Source of the DNA: Microbacterium hydrothermale
GTDB taxonomy: Bacteria > Actinomycetota > Actinomycetes > Actinomycetales > Microbacteriaceae
DNA: 64,000 bases
Direction: 5' to 3'
Assembly: GCF_004854025.1 (NCBI RefSeq)
Contig: NZ_STGM01000007.1
Coordinates: forward strand, 1 to 64,000
Under the pieces are notes generated by a model. It made no database searches, had not been told where the DNA came from, and worked only from the letters and a program-made list of their open reading frames with translations. Within the stretch, counting starts at the first letter, position 1. Every line of letters begins with the position of its first letter. The position numbers were made by a program, and so were the translations under genes. This document shows positions 1-8,499 of this stretch, piece by piece.

Positions 1-283
1 CCGTGAGGCAGTTCACTTCTATATTCGATCATCCGAACCTGATGGCTCTCGCAGTGGGACCTATCGAAGAGATCGACGTCGCAAGAACCGGTCGAAGACC
101 AGAACCAAAACTGTACACCATCCGGTGCAGGTTTTGGGATGTTCTCCGCTTGAGAGGACGCGGGGCCTTCCGGCCGCTCCGCTCTCCCCTGTGGGGCGAA
201 CAAGTAATAACTTACGCGGGATCCGACCACCCGTCGAATCGGGGGTGGCGCCCGGGCGTGTCGCTCCCCCGATTCGCGCCGAT
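1..283. other. Left edge without a recognisable gene
   Basis: I see no convincing coding frame here. The first 130 bases are clearly less GC-rich than the rest of the window, as expected of a promoter region or a short foreign patch. In many actinobacteria a minus-strand gene such as coaE follows rpsA, so this may be its upstream region, but that gene is outside the window. The only structure is the inverted repeat at 235-276. Confidence 0.4.
235..276. repeat. 11-bp inverted repeat, terminator-like
   Basis: CGAATCGGGGG at 235-245 pairs perfectly with CCCCCGATTCG at 266-276 around a 20-base GC-rich loop that contains the palindrome GCCCGGGC. There is no T-tract, so it could be a second, rho-independent-like structure behind the terminator at 290-326, or an operator for a gene to the left. 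Confidence 0.45.
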
Positions 284-289
284 GACCAG

Positions 290-326
290 GAAAAACCTCG
301 CCCCCGCGCCGGACGGCGCGGGGGCG
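290..326 (-). terminator. Rho-independent terminator of the rpsA-side minus-strand transcript
   Basis: A 12-bp perfect stem (299-310 with 315-326, loop GGAC) is followed, reading on the minus strand, by TTTTT (plus-strand A-run at 290-294). Stem plus T-tract is the classic intrinsic terminator. It lies 17 bases past the stop codon of the small membrane protein gene. Confidence 0.85.
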
Positions 327-342
327 AGGGAGAGCGACGGTC

Positions 343-525
343 TCAGGCGACCAGCCGGAGCGCGCCGGCGAGGGCGGCGGCATCCGAGTGTCCACCGGTG
401 AACTCGATGCCGCCGAAGAACATCGCCCCGATGACCAAGACGAAGACGAACGCGATCGCCAGGAAGAGAACCGCGACGCCGGCGATGGTGATGAGAAGGG
501 GAAGTCGAGATGCCATGGCACTCAT
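343..525 (-). CDS. Small single-pass membrane protein
   Basis: This 60-residue protein has one strong hydrophobic segment (about residues 9-37, rich in Leu, Ile, Val, Ala and Phe) followed by a short polar tail containing Gly-Gly-His. The start at 525 is preferred over the ATG at 516 because GGAGG lies 5 bases upstream of it. It follows rpsA on the same strand with a gap of about 95 bases and is closed by the terminator at 290-326. I do not recognise a family; it may be a membrane microprotein expressed by read-through from rpsA or from its own promoter. Confidence 0.6.
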   Translation of the reverse strand: MSAMASRLPLLITIAGVAVLFLAIAFVFVLVIGAMFFGGIEFTGGHSDAAALAGALRLVA

Positions 526-620
526 CCTGCCCTCCGGTGGCGTCGGGAAGCCAGGGCTTGCGCCCGAGAACGACCGAAGGCCGGCACCCCGAGGGGTACC
601 GGCCTTCGATGCGGGACGGA

Positions 621-2075
621 TCAGCGACCGGAGAGCTTCTCGCGAAGCGCAGCCAGCGATTCGTCGTCGGCGAGGGTGCCCTGGGCGGGCGACTCGGACG
701 AGAAGGACCCCCCGAACGAACCGGAGTCCGTCGGGTTGGCCGCCTCGGCCTCGAGGGCCTTGGCGACAGCGGCCTTGTGAGCCTCCCAGCGACCCTGGGC
801 GGCGGCGTACTCCTGCTCCCACTGCTCGCGCTGAGCGTCGAAGCCCTCGAGCCAGGCACCCGACTCGGGGTCGAAGCCCTCGGGGTACTTGTACTCGCCA
901 CGCTCGTCGTACTCGGTGGCCATGCCGTACAGAGCCGGGTCGAACTCGGTCCCGTTGGGGTCGACCGACTCGTTGGCCTGCTTGAGCGACAGCGAGATGC
1001 GACGACGCTCGAGGTCGATGTCGATGATCTTGACGAAGACCTCTTCGCCGACCGACACGACCTGCTCGGCGAGCTCGACGTGCTTGCCCGACAGCTCGGA
1101 GATGTGCACGAGGCCCTCGATGCCGTCGGCGACGCGGACGAACGCACCGAAGGGAACGAGCTTGGTGACCTTGCCCGGAGCGATCTGACCGATCGCGTGG
1201 GTACGGGCGAACACCTGCCACGGGTCTTCCTGCGTCGCCTTGAGCGAGAGGGAGACGCGCTCACGGTCGAGGTCGACCTCGAGGATCTCGACGGTGACCT
1301 CCTGGCCCACCTCGACGACCTCGGAAGCGTGCTCGATGTGCTTCCACGAGAGCTCGGAGACGTGGACGAGACCGTCGACGCCACCCAGGTCGACGAACGC
1401 ACCGAAGTTGACGATCGACGAGACCGTGCCCTTGCGGACCTGACCCTTGTGGAGGTTGTTGAGGAACGTGGTGCGCGACTCGGACTGCGTCTGCTCGAGC
1501 AGGGCGCGGCGCGAGAGCACGACGTTGTTGCGGTTCTTGTCGAGCTCGAGGATCTTGGCCTCGATCTCCTGGCCGAGGTACGGCGTGAGGTCGCGGACGC
1601 GGCGCAGCTCGATGAGCGAGGCCGGCAGGAAGCCGCGGAGGCCGATGTCGACGATGAGGCCACCCTTGACGACCTCGATCACGGAACCGGTGACGACACC
1701 GTCGTTCTCCTTGATCTTCTCGACGTCGCCCCACGCACGCTCGTACTGCGCGCGCTTCTTGGACAGGATGAGGCGGCCTTCCTTGTCCTCCTTCTGGAGA
1801 ACGAGGGCCTCGACGTGGTCGCCGACGTTGACGACCTCGTTGGGGTCGACGTCGTGCTTGATCGAGAGCTCGCGGGAGGGGATGACGCCCTCGGTCTTGT
1901 AACCGACGTCGAGGAGGACCTCGTCGCGGTCGATCTTGACCACGGTGCCCTCGATGAGGTCGCCGTCGTTGAAGAACTTGAGCGTCTTCTCGACAGCGGC
2001 CAGGAAGTCTTCGGCCGAGCCGATGTCGTTGATCGCGACCTGCTTGGTAGCGGGAGCGGTCGTTGCGGTAGTCAT
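621..2075 (-). CDS. rpsA: 30S ribosomal protein S1
   Basis: Ribosomal protein S1 binds the 30S subunit and helps bring mRNA to it. The 484-residue protein contains four successive S1/OB-fold RNA-binding repeats, at about residues 35-115, 120-200, 210-285 and 295-370. The last two carry the typical FGAFV and GLVHxSEL signatures. The C-terminal tail is acidic and low-complexity, as in other actinobacterial S1 proteins, which have four domains rather than the six of proteobacteria. The ATG at 2075 is preceded by AGGAC about 10 bases upstream. The -10 box at 2265-2270 implies a leader of about 185 bases. Confidence 0.97.
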   Translation of the reverse strand: MTTATTAPATKQVAINDIGSAEDFLAAVEKTLKFFNDGDLIEGTVVKIDRDEVLLDVGYKTEGVIPSRELSIKHDVDPNEVVNVGDHVEALVLQKEDKEGRLILSKKRAQYERAWGDVEKIKENDGVVTGSVIEVVKGGLIVDIGLRGFLPASLIELRRVRDLTPYLGQEIEAKILELDKNRNNVVLSRRALLEQTQSESRTTFLNNLHKGQVRKGTVSSIVNFGAFVDLGGVDGLVHVSELSWKHIEHASEVVEVGQEVTVEILEVDLDRERVSLSLKATQEDPWQVFARTHAIGQIAPGKVTKLVPFGAFVRVADGIEGLVHISELSGKHVELAEQVVSVGEEVFVKIIDIDLERRRISLSLKQANESVDPNGTEFDPALYGMATEYDERGEYKYPEGFDPESGAWLEGFDAQREQWEQEYAAAQGRWEAHKAAVAKALEAEAANPTDSGSFGGSFSSESPAQGTLADDESLAALREKLSGR

Positions 2076-2264
2076 GTAGTGGGTTGTCCTAGTTGGGTGG
2101 GTGTCGGGCTCCGACTCCTGCGCCCGTCGGTCCGGCGGACCGGGGCCGTCGGCATCCGCACGCCCGAGGGCGAACGCATGCCACGAGTCGAAGCGAAGCG
2201 GATTTGTTCGTGCGATGTCACGGGGCGACCCGGAGAACGGGCAGAGCCCCACGAGTGACACCCC

Positions 2265-2270
2265 AGTCTA
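2265..2270 (-). promoter_or_regulatory. Probable -10 box for rpsA
   Basis: On the minus strand this reads TAGACT, the -10 variant also seen before the helicase gene and ctaC in this window. It would give a 5' leader of about 185 bases upstream of the rpsA start, long enough to carry post-transcriptional control, although I see no known riboswitch in it. Confidence 0.4.
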
Positions 2271-2515
2271 ACGCACGCGCTCCACCGCCGGGGGACGGTC
2301 GCCGGCACCCGACGTCACAAGCGGACACGTGAGCCGGGCAGCACCCCTCGGACCGCCGAGGGATTCGCCCCGGATCGGCGCTTTCTGCGGCGCCTTCTCG
2401 ACCGCTCCGCCCAGGTGGCATCCAGACTGGCATGCCAGGCTCCCGGTTTCGTGCCCGCCGAACGCGGGTCGGACGGTGACACCCGCACCGCCCTCCCTCA
2501 CGTGAAACCGGTTCT
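2271..2515. other. Divergent intergenic region between rpsA and the SLT-like gene
   Basis: This stretch holds no gene. It contains a perfect 12-bp palindrome CTGGCATGCCAG at 2427-2438, about 78 bases before the start of the secreted protein gene, and a small hairpin CTCGG-accg-CCGAG around 2348-2361. The palindrome is a candidate operator. I looked for a c-di-AMP (ydaO) riboswitch, common before such cell-wall genes in actinobacteria, and did not find its conserved core. Confidence 0.4.
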
Positions 2516-3523
2516 ATGCGCTCTGATTCGACGTCCCTCACCAACCGTCGCTCCCGTCGCCAAGCCGCCCGCCGCTCCCGTCGTCGCCCCGTGACGACCG
2601 CGAGCGCCCTGGTGCTCGGCGTCGTCGCGGCAGCGGCTCTCACCGGCACGGTGCCCGCCGCCACGGCCTCTCCGGCCGACCTGTCGACCGCGACGTTCTC
2701 GCTCGCGTCGGCGACCACCCCCACCGCCCTCGCGGCCGCCCGCGGCCCCGAGGTCGACGAAGCCCGCGCCGCCACCACGGCCGCCACCGCCTCGATGCAG
2801 GCCGTCACGACGGTCCAGAACGACATCGCCGCGTCGGGCCTGGACATCGGCCAGCCCGCCACCGTCGACACCGCCCCGCTCGAGAAGGCCACCGAGCGTC
2901 TCGAGGCGGCATCCGTGCTCCCGGCCACCTTCCTTCCCGGCCTCGCCGACGACGTCACCGCGGCGACCACCGCCGTCGACCAGCGCGTCGCCGAGCTGCG
3001 CGGCGGCCTGGACGCCGCCGTGGCGAAGAAAGCCGAGGAAGAGGCCGCCGAGAAGGCGCGCCAGGAAGCCGAGGCGGCAGCCGCCGCCCAGGCCGCGGCC
3101 GAGAAGGCGGCGGCCGAGGAGGCAGCGTCCTCTGGAAGCGGCAGCAGCGGAAGCGGCAGCAGTGGGGGTGGCGGCGGATCGTGGACGCCCTCGGGCGGAG
3201 GCGGCTCGGGCGACAACAGCCCCGCCGCGGCCCAGGCCGCCGCGCGCGACATGCTCGCCAGCCGCGGCTGGGGCGACGACCAGATGTCGTGCCTCGTGTC
3301 GCTGTGGAACAAGGAGTCCGGCTGGAACTACCGCGCCTACAACTCCGGGAGCGGCGCCTACGGCATCCCCCAGGCTCTCCCCGGCAGCAAGATGTCGTCG
3401 GCCGGCGCCGACTGGGAGACCAACGCCGCGACGCAGGTCGCCTGGGGCCTCGGTTACATCTCGGGCCGCTACGGCACGCCCTGCGACGCGTGGGGCCACT
3501 CGCAGTCGGTCGGCTGGTACTGA
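2516..3523 (+). CDS. Secreted SLT-like (aggregation-promoting-factor type) protein
   Basis: This 335-residue exported protein probably acts on or binds peptidoglycan. It starts with an Arg-rich n-region, a hydrophobic core at about residues 28-50 and a likely cleavage site after Ala-Thr-Ala-Ser. A helical region follows, with an Ala/Glu/Lys coiled-coil-like stretch (about 160-205), then a Gly/Ser linker (about 206-240). The C-terminal 95 residues form a lytic-transglycosylase-like domain with the motif SLWNKESGWNY (Glu is the expected catalytic residue) and GIPQALPGSKM. A paralogue at 9169-10074 shares this domain. No strong Shine-Dalgarno sequence precedes the ATG. Whether it is an active transglycosylase is inferred from the family. 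Confidence 0.88.
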   Translation: MRSDSTSLTNRRSRRQAARRSRRRPVTTASALVLGVVAAAALTGTVPAATASPADLSTATFSLASATTPTALAAARGPEVDEARAATTAATASMQAVTTVQNDIAASGLDIGQPATVDTAPLEKATERLEAASVLPATFLPGLADDVTAATTAVDQRVAELRGGLDAAVAKKAEEEAAEKARQEAEAAAAAQAAAEKAAAEEAASSGSGSSGSGSSGGGGGSWTPSGGGGSGDNSPAAAQAAARDMLASRGWGDDQMSCLVSLWNKESGWNYRAYNSGSGAYGIPQALPGSKMSSAGADWETNAATQVAWGLGYISGRYGTPCDAWGHSQSVGWY

Positions 3524-3550
3524 CCCCCGCGACGAGCGGCTGAGAGTCGC

Positions 3551-6514
3551 TCAGCGCCAGCGCACCATCGAGCGCGTCGCTCCGGAGAATGCTCCGGAGC
3601 GGCGCGCTTCGCTGATGAGGGCGAGGTTCTGCGGGCCGGACACCTCGTGCAGGACGGCGGGTCCGACGTGCACCTGCCACGCGCCGTGGAAGCGCACGGC
3701 GTCGTCGCGCCGACGGCCGATCCCCTCGGGGACGGCGAGGAACTGACGCGATCGGCCGCGGCCGGCCCGCTCCAGCACGCGGCGCACCCACCAGGACCCT
3801 CCCCCGCGGTTCACCTCGAGCACGAAACGCGGCGACCGGATCGGACCGCACAGCTGCTCGACCGCCTCCGCGAAGACGCGCTGGTCGCGGACATCGGCCC
3901 GCGGCATCCGGATGTCGACGCGGATGCCGCTGTCGTCGACGCCCGCGACCTCCACGGTCGGCGCCGCCGGCAGCGCGGCGACCCTGCCGCTCTCGGACAG
4001 CGCGGTCCAGACCACGCGCGCGATGCGCTCCATCGTGGCGGGGGCGTCGCGGCTCTGTCGCCGCGTGCGCCGCCACGCCGCGGCGAACGACACCGACAGG
4101 ACGGTGCCGGTGACGGCGGCGACCGCCGCCAGCGGCACTCCCCCCGCCGCCGGCAGGAAGAACGCCAGCACCACCGCCGCGCCGGCGATCGCGACCGAAC
4201 CGCCGAGGCCGCGCCCCAGGGCGCGTGCGGCGACGACCGAGGTCGAGAACACGGGCGCGCGCCGCGAGCGCTGCTCCACGCGCACCGACGCCTCCTCGCG
4301 GTCGACGTACGGCGTCCCGATGCGCCACGCGGCGCGCGTGTCGGCGCGCGCGGAGACGGCCCCGAGAGCGTCGACCGCGGCGACGGACGCGGCGGGATCC
4401 CCCGCCAGGACGGCGTCGAGGGCCGCCCGCCGGTCGCGGTCGAGGGCGGCGTCGAGACCGCGCACGATCTCGCCGGGCCGGTCGGCGTCGAGTCCCCACA
4501 GCCGGGCGTGCTTGCGACGCAGGCGGGCGGCATCCGGTTGCGCGGAAAGGGACGACGTCGGCGGCAGGATCGCCGTCACCGTCCAGTTGTGCGCGACCTT
4601 CTCGGGCCACCGCGGGTCGAGCCTCAGGCTGCGGCCGCGCAGCTGCTGCGTGGCCGCCGGCGTCGCCACCGCGGTGAGATCGACGAGGGTGTTGACCGCG
4701 GGACAGTCCCACCCCTCGCCGAACAGCCCACGGGTGCCCACGACGACCTCGATCTCGCCCGACGTCAGAAGACGCGACACGGCGCCGACGACGCCCCCGC
4801 CGGTCGCGCCGCGCACCTCGAGCACGGCGGGATCGTCGGCGCAGGGGGCGGTGTCGAGGGCCGCACCGAGCTCGCGGGCGAGGGCGGGGAGGACGGCGTC
4901 GGCGTGGCGGACCGACAGGCGCACCGTCGACGAGGTGACGAGGATCGCCCGCAGCGCCGCGGTGGCGGCATCCGTCGACACCACGGCGAAGGTGCGCACC
5001 GCACCGGCGGAGCCGAGCAGACCGCCGTGCACGTTCCCGTGCGTGACGTGATCGGTCACGACGAGGGCGCGCAGACGGTCGCCCAGCTGCGCGCGCTCGA
5101 CGGCGAGGATGTCGCACGCTCCCCGGTCCTTCGCCAGCGACGACGCGAGCACGGTGTCGACGGGGTCGCGCGTGCGCCGGACACCGCGATCGGTGAGGGC
5201 GTACCCGAAGTCGCCGAGGAGGCGGCGCAGGCGCTTCCAGTCGGCCTCGCGATCGGGATCGGGCAGGATCCGCTCGAGGGCGTAGCGGCCGAGCAGGCGG
5301 ATCGTCTCGTCGGCGGTCGGCGCGCGGCGCGCCACCGCGGGCAGCCTCTCGACGAGAGGGTCGTCGGGGGCGACCTGCGAGAACATGGCCGCGGCGGCCT
5401 CGGCCCCCGCGAAGTCCGCCGAGAACGCCTCGGCCAGACCCCGGTCGATCGCGGCGGCGTCGGGCTCGGCGGAGCGGATCTCGCGATCCGGGGGCGGTGG
5501 AGCGAGCGGGTCGACCCGAGCCGGGGCCGGGACCGTCGCCGGCGGCTGCAGGGCGTCGCGCAGGTACGCGCGCCCGGCGCCGACCGCGAAGGTCGTGCGC
5601 AGCGCCTCGTCGAGGGCCGCCGCGTGCGCGGAGAGGAACGCTCGCTCCTCCTCGGTCGGCTCGACGGCGTGGACGAGCTCCCGGTACGGCGCGAGATCGC
5701 CCTCGCGCACCACCGCGGGGACGGGCACCTCCAGATCGACCTCGCCCAGCAGCGAGACGTAGTTGTCGTACTCGTTCGCGTCATCGGGGGACGGCAGCGT
5801 CGCGGTGAGACCCACCACGAGCGGCTCGCGGCCTTCCGCGCGGAGGCGCGCGACGAGGGCCGCCACGACGAGGGCCCAGTGGTCGAGGAGGTGGTGGCAC
5901 TCGTCGAGCACGATCGTCTCGACACCCGCCTCGACCAGGCGGTCCATGAGCTCGCGGGCGCGCGGGTGCAGCGCCGCGGTCAGGGCTGCGGCATCCTGAC
6001 GGGCGAGAGTGCGCCGCACCGACCTCGATCGAGAGCGGATGCCACGCCGATAGGCCGCGGGGTTGGTCTTGTCCAGCGCGTCGAGCCACGCCGTCGCCGC
6101 CTCGAGCGGGCGGTCATCGCCCACGAGCTCGTCGATCCAGCGGGAGCGCGCGAGCGCCGCGAACGGCTCGGCCGCGTCAAGGACGCTCACCGCCTGGTAG
6201 GTCAGGGCGGTGAGATCGGCCGGGTGGGACGGGTCGTCCGACACCGCCGCGTCGTCGTGCGCCAGCCCGCGCGCTGCGGCGACCCACTGCGCGCGGATGG
6301 CCGTCGTGGGGGCGAACACCACGGTGCGGCGACCGCGACGGACGGCGAGGAGCAGGCCGAGCAGGGTCTTGCCCGCCCCCGGCGGGGCCACCAGATGCAC
6401 CGGACCACCGGCATCGACATCGACATCGACGCGATCGAGCGCGTCGGCCTGATAGGCGCGCAGCGTCCCGTCGAAGCGCCACGCCGACAGAGGACGGCGC
6501 GGTTCGGACGACAC
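3551..6514 (-). CDS. SF2 DEAD/DEAH-type helicase with C-terminal transmembrane hairpin
   Basis: This 987-residue protein has a full SF2 helicase core: Walker A APPGAGKT (43-50), DECH box (204-207), GLTATL motif III (235-240), GEGWDCP (599-605) and motif VI QQLRGRSLR (623-631). It should couple ATP hydrolysis to nucleic-acid remodelling. Unusually, residues about 772-788 and 792-813 are two adjacent hydrophobic segments flanked by Arg-rich sequence, so the enzyme looks membrane-anchored, with a soluble domain of about 170 residues behind the hairpin. The GTG start at 6514 lies 6 bases after a TAGACT -10 box, suggesting a leaderless mRNA. It converges with the secreted-protein gene. Its cellular role is unknown to me; DNA repair, RNA handling or defence are all possible. 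Confidence 0.88.
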   Translation of the reverse strand: MSSEPRRPLSAWRFDGTLRAYQADALDRVDVDVDAGGPVHLVAPPGAGKTLLGLLLAVRRGRRTVVFAPTTAIRAQWVAAARGLAHDDAAVSDDPSHPADLTALTYQAVSVLDAAEPFAALARSRWIDELVGDDRPLEAATAWLDALDKTNPAAYRRGIRSRSRSVRRTLARQDAAALTAALHPRARELMDRLVEAGVETIVLDECHHLLDHWALVVAALVARLRAEGREPLVVGLTATLPSPDDANEYDNYVSLLGEVDLEVPVPAVVREGDLAPYRELVHAVEPTEEERAFLSAHAAALDEALRTTFAVGAGRAYLRDALQPPATVPAPARVDPLAPPPPDREIRSAEPDAAAIDRGLAEAFSADFAGAEAAAAMFSQVAPDDPLVERLPAVARRAPTADETIRLLGRYALERILPDPDREADWKRLRRLLGDFGYALTDRGVRRTRDPVDTVLASSLAKDRGACDILAVERAQLGDRLRALVVTDHVTHGNVHGGLLGSAGAVRTFAVVSTDAATAALRAILVTSSTVRLSVRHADAVLPALARELGAALDTAPCADDPAVLEVRGATGGGVVGAVSRLLTSGEIEVVVGTRGLFGEGWDCPAVNTLVDLTAVATPAATQQLRGRSLRLDPRWPEKVAHNWTVTAILPPTSSLSAQPDAARLRRKHARLWGLDADRPGEIVRGLDAALDRDRRAALDAVLAGDPAASVAAVDALGAVSARADTRAAWRIGTPYVDREEASVRVEQRSRRAPVFSTSVVAARALGRGLGGSVAIAGAAVVLAFFLPAAGGVPLAAVAAVTGTVLSVSFAAAWRRTRRQSRDAPATMERIARVVWTALSESGRVAALPAAPTVEVAGVDDSGIRVDIRMPRADVRDQRVFAEAVEQLCGPIRSPRFVLEVNRGGGSWWVRRVLERAGRGRSRQFLAVPEGIGRRRDDAVRFHGAWQVHVGPAVLHEVSGPQNLALISEARRSGAFSGATRSMVRWR

Positions 6515-6520
6515 CGCGCC

Positions 6521-6526
6521 AGTCTA
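6521..6526 (-). promoter_or_regulatory. -10 box of leaderless helicase promoter
   Basis: TAGACT on the minus strand is separated from the GTG start codon of the helicase by only 6 bases, so transcription should start at or within a base or two of the start codon. No Shine-Dalgarno sequence is present, consistent with leaderless translation. Confidence 0.55.
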
Positions 6527-6577
6527 GGGAGGTGCCCGCCGCCGGCCGGCGGACCGACACCCCCGGAAGGACGACGC

Positions 6578-6634
6578 GTGGATCTTCGCTGGCTCGACGC
6601 GCCCGCGGCCCGGACCCCTCAGACCGGGATCTGA
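6578..6634 (+). CDS. Possible 18-residue leader peptide
   Basis: A GTG with a good GGAAGG ribosome-binding site 7 bases upstream opens a very short frame that ends in TGA at 6632-6634. The next small frame (6641-6739) is in the same reading frame, so the two are separated by a single in-frame TGA. It could be a leader peptide, the first half of a broken gene, or chance. Divergent from the helicase gene. Low confidence. Confidence 0.25.
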   Translation: MDLRWLDAPAARTPQTGI

Positions 6635-6640
6635 CCCGTC

Positions 6641-6739
6641 GTGGGAAGGCTCGCGTGGTCCGTCTTCCGCGGCGGACTCTCCCTCGTGCCTCTGGTCTTC
6701 GCCTTCGCCGGCTTCACGTCGATCGTCGACGGTCGGTAG
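6641..6739 (+). CDS. Possible 32-residue hydrophobic microprotein
   Basis: Starting at GTG 6641, this frame encodes a 32-residue peptide with a hydrophobic stretch (about residues 12-25, Leu/Val/Phe/Ala) that could span a membrane. It is in frame with the 18-codon frame just upstream. It has no strong ribosome-binding site of its own, so expression would depend on coupling or stop-codon read-through. It ends 9 bases before the end of the convergent kinase gene. Confidence 0.25.
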   Translation: MGRLAWSVFRGGLSLVPLVFAFAGFTSIVDGR

Positions 6740-6748
6740 CGGCCGGGA

Positions 6749-8446
6749 TCACAGGCCGTTGCGCCGCGCGACGAATCCCGCCAGCACGGCGTGCGAGAGC
6801 GGGGCGATCGAGGCGATCATCAGCAGCGTGCCGAACACCGCCTGCTCGACCTGCAGCAGGATGCCGCCGATGAGGAGTCCCGTGAACAGCACCGCCGAGA
6901 CCACCCGTCGCACCATCCGTTCGAGATCGCGCATGCGACGCTCGATGCGCGGCGTCTGCACCGTCACGGAGCCGTCTTCGAACCGCTTGATGAGATTGTC
7001 GATGCGGCGGGGCAGGCGCGCCGTGACCCCCGCGACCGCACCCACCTCGCGCACGAAGGCCTGCGCGGTGTTACCGCTCTCTTCGCGGATGAGTCGCTGG
7101 GCGTAGGGCTCGACGGCATCCCAGATGTTGAAGGCCGGATCGAGGGCGCTGCACATTCCGCTGGTCAACGACATCGCGCGCACGATGAGCAGGAAGTTCT
7201 CGGGAAGCTGGAACGGCAGCGCGCGCACGACGTCGCCGAACTCGATCGCGAAGGCGCGGAACTCCCGAGGATCGACCTCCTGCAGCTCGGCGAAGCCCAT
7301 GCCGCCGAAGCGCGAGAAGAGCTGCGTCATCGCCCGCTCCAGCTGCACGGTGTCGGCGGAGGGCAACAGCACGCCGACGTCGCGGATGCCGTCGACCAGG
7401 CCCTTGCCGTCGCGCGACGCGGCGGCGATCAGCACACGGCGCAGACCGCGGCGGAGCCCGGGCGGGACCTCGCCCATCATGCCGAAGTCGATGAAGGTGA
7501 ACCGCCAGGCCGGGGTGCCGGCCGCGGTCGTACCCCCGGTCGGGGTGACGAAGACGTTGCCGGGGTGCGGGTCGGCGTGGAAGAAGCCGTCGTCGAAGAG
7601 CTGGTCGAACATGACCGCGGCGAAGCGGGCGGCGACCTCGGCGGGATCGATGCCCGCGGCGCGCAGGGCGTCGACGTCGTTGATCTTGATGGCGGTGACG
7701 TCCTGCAGGGTGAGCACGCGGCGCGTCGTGCGCTCCCACACCACCTCGGGGACGGCGACGCCGTCTTCACCGCCGAAGTCGGCGGCGAACCGCTCGGAGT
7801 TCGCGGCCTCGTGCAGGTAGTCGATCTCTTCGAGGCTCGTCACGGCGAACTCCTCGACGAGCGAGGGCATGTCGACGCGGTCGCGCACGAGGGCGACCTT
7901 GCTCAGCCACACGCCGACCTTGCGCAGTGCGCGGAGGTCGACGTCGACGATGCGGTCGATGCCGGGGCGCTGGATCTTCAGCACCACGGCGCGCATGCCG
8001 GTCTCGTCCGCGAGCGCGTCGGACAGGACGGCCCGGTGGGCCTGCCCCAGCGAGGCGGCCGCGAGCGGGCGCTCGTCGACGGAGGCGAAGGCCCGCTCCA
8101 GCGGCATCCCGAGTTCCGCCTCGGCGCGGGCGCGCATCTGCGCGAAAGGGACCGCGGGCACCTCGTCCTGCAGGCCCTCGAGCTCCTTCGTGATCTCGGG
8201 GGGAAGGACGTCGAGTCGCGACGACATGAACTGCCCGACCTTGATCATCAGGCCGCCGAGATCGACCGCGAGCACGTGGAAGCGCTGCGCGATGCGCTGC
8301 AACCGGCGAGTGCGGCCCCGGGCGGAGATCCACCCGAGGCCGAACCGCGGCAGGAACAGCTCGTACCACCACGCCTGCACGAGATAGCGCGCCGCGAAGC
8401 GCGTGATGCGGCGATAGCGCGCCTTCATGAGGGCGTCGTCGGTCAT
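6749..8446 (-). CDS. ABC1/AarF/UbiB-family atypical kinase
   Basis: This 565-residue protein belongs to the UbiB/AarF/ABC1 protein-kinase-like family, whose members influence isoprenoid-quinone or lipid metabolism. Visible family features are KxGQ at KVGQFMSSR (about residue 65), the Ala-rich nucleotide loop AAASLGQAHRA, VVLKIQRPG with the invariant Lys, the HADPHPGN catalytic loop and FIDFGMMG (DFG-like). Two hydrophobic helices close the C-terminus. AGGAGG lies just upstream of the ATG at 8446. It may be co-transcribed behind the PadR gene at 8500-9078 (gap 53 bases). The substrate is unknown. Confidence 0.9.
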   Translation of the reverse strand: MTDDALMKARYRRITRFAARYLVQAWWYELFLPRFGLGWISARGRTRRLQRIAQRFHVLAVDLGGLMIKVGQFMSSRLDVLPPEITKELEGLQDEVPAVPFAQMRARAEAELGMPLERAFASVDERPLAAASLGQAHRAVLSDALADETGMRAVVLKIQRPGIDRIVDVDLRALRKVGVWLSKVALVRDRVDMPSLVEEFAVTSLEEIDYLHEAANSERFAADFGGEDGVAVPEVVWERTTRRVLTLQDVTAIKINDVDALRAAGIDPAEVAARFAAVMFDQLFDDGFFHADPHPGNVFVTPTGGTTAAGTPAWRFTFIDFGMMGEVPPGLRRGLRRVLIAAASRDGKGLVDGIRDVGVLLPSADTVQLERAMTQLFSRFGGMGFAELQEVDPREFRAFAIEFGDVVRALPFQLPENFLLIVRAMSLTSGMCSALDPAFNIWDAVEPYAQRLIREESGNTAQAFVREVGAVAGVTARLPRRIDNLIKRFEDGSVTVQTPRIERRMRDLERMVRRVVSAVLFTGLLIGGILLQVEQAVFGTLLMIASIAPLSHAVLAGFVARRNGL

Positions 8447-8499
8447 CGATCCTCCTGGATGCCGACGTGCGCCCCGCACGCGTCGAGCTCTGGCAAACC

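Noticed and set aside
3531..3550. Small dyad GAGCG/CGCTC between the first SLT-like gene and the helicase
   Set aside because: Too short to distinguish from chance.
3647..6634. A 995-codon open frame antisense to the helicase gene
   Set aside because: High-GC genes leave the antisense frames open. The frame shows no domain, its composition is Arg/Gly/His-rich low complexity, and the helicase on the other strand has clear motifs. Other long antisense frames (for example 2955-5117, 10401-12173, 20164-21639, 57263-59881, 60834-63443) are rejected on the same ground.
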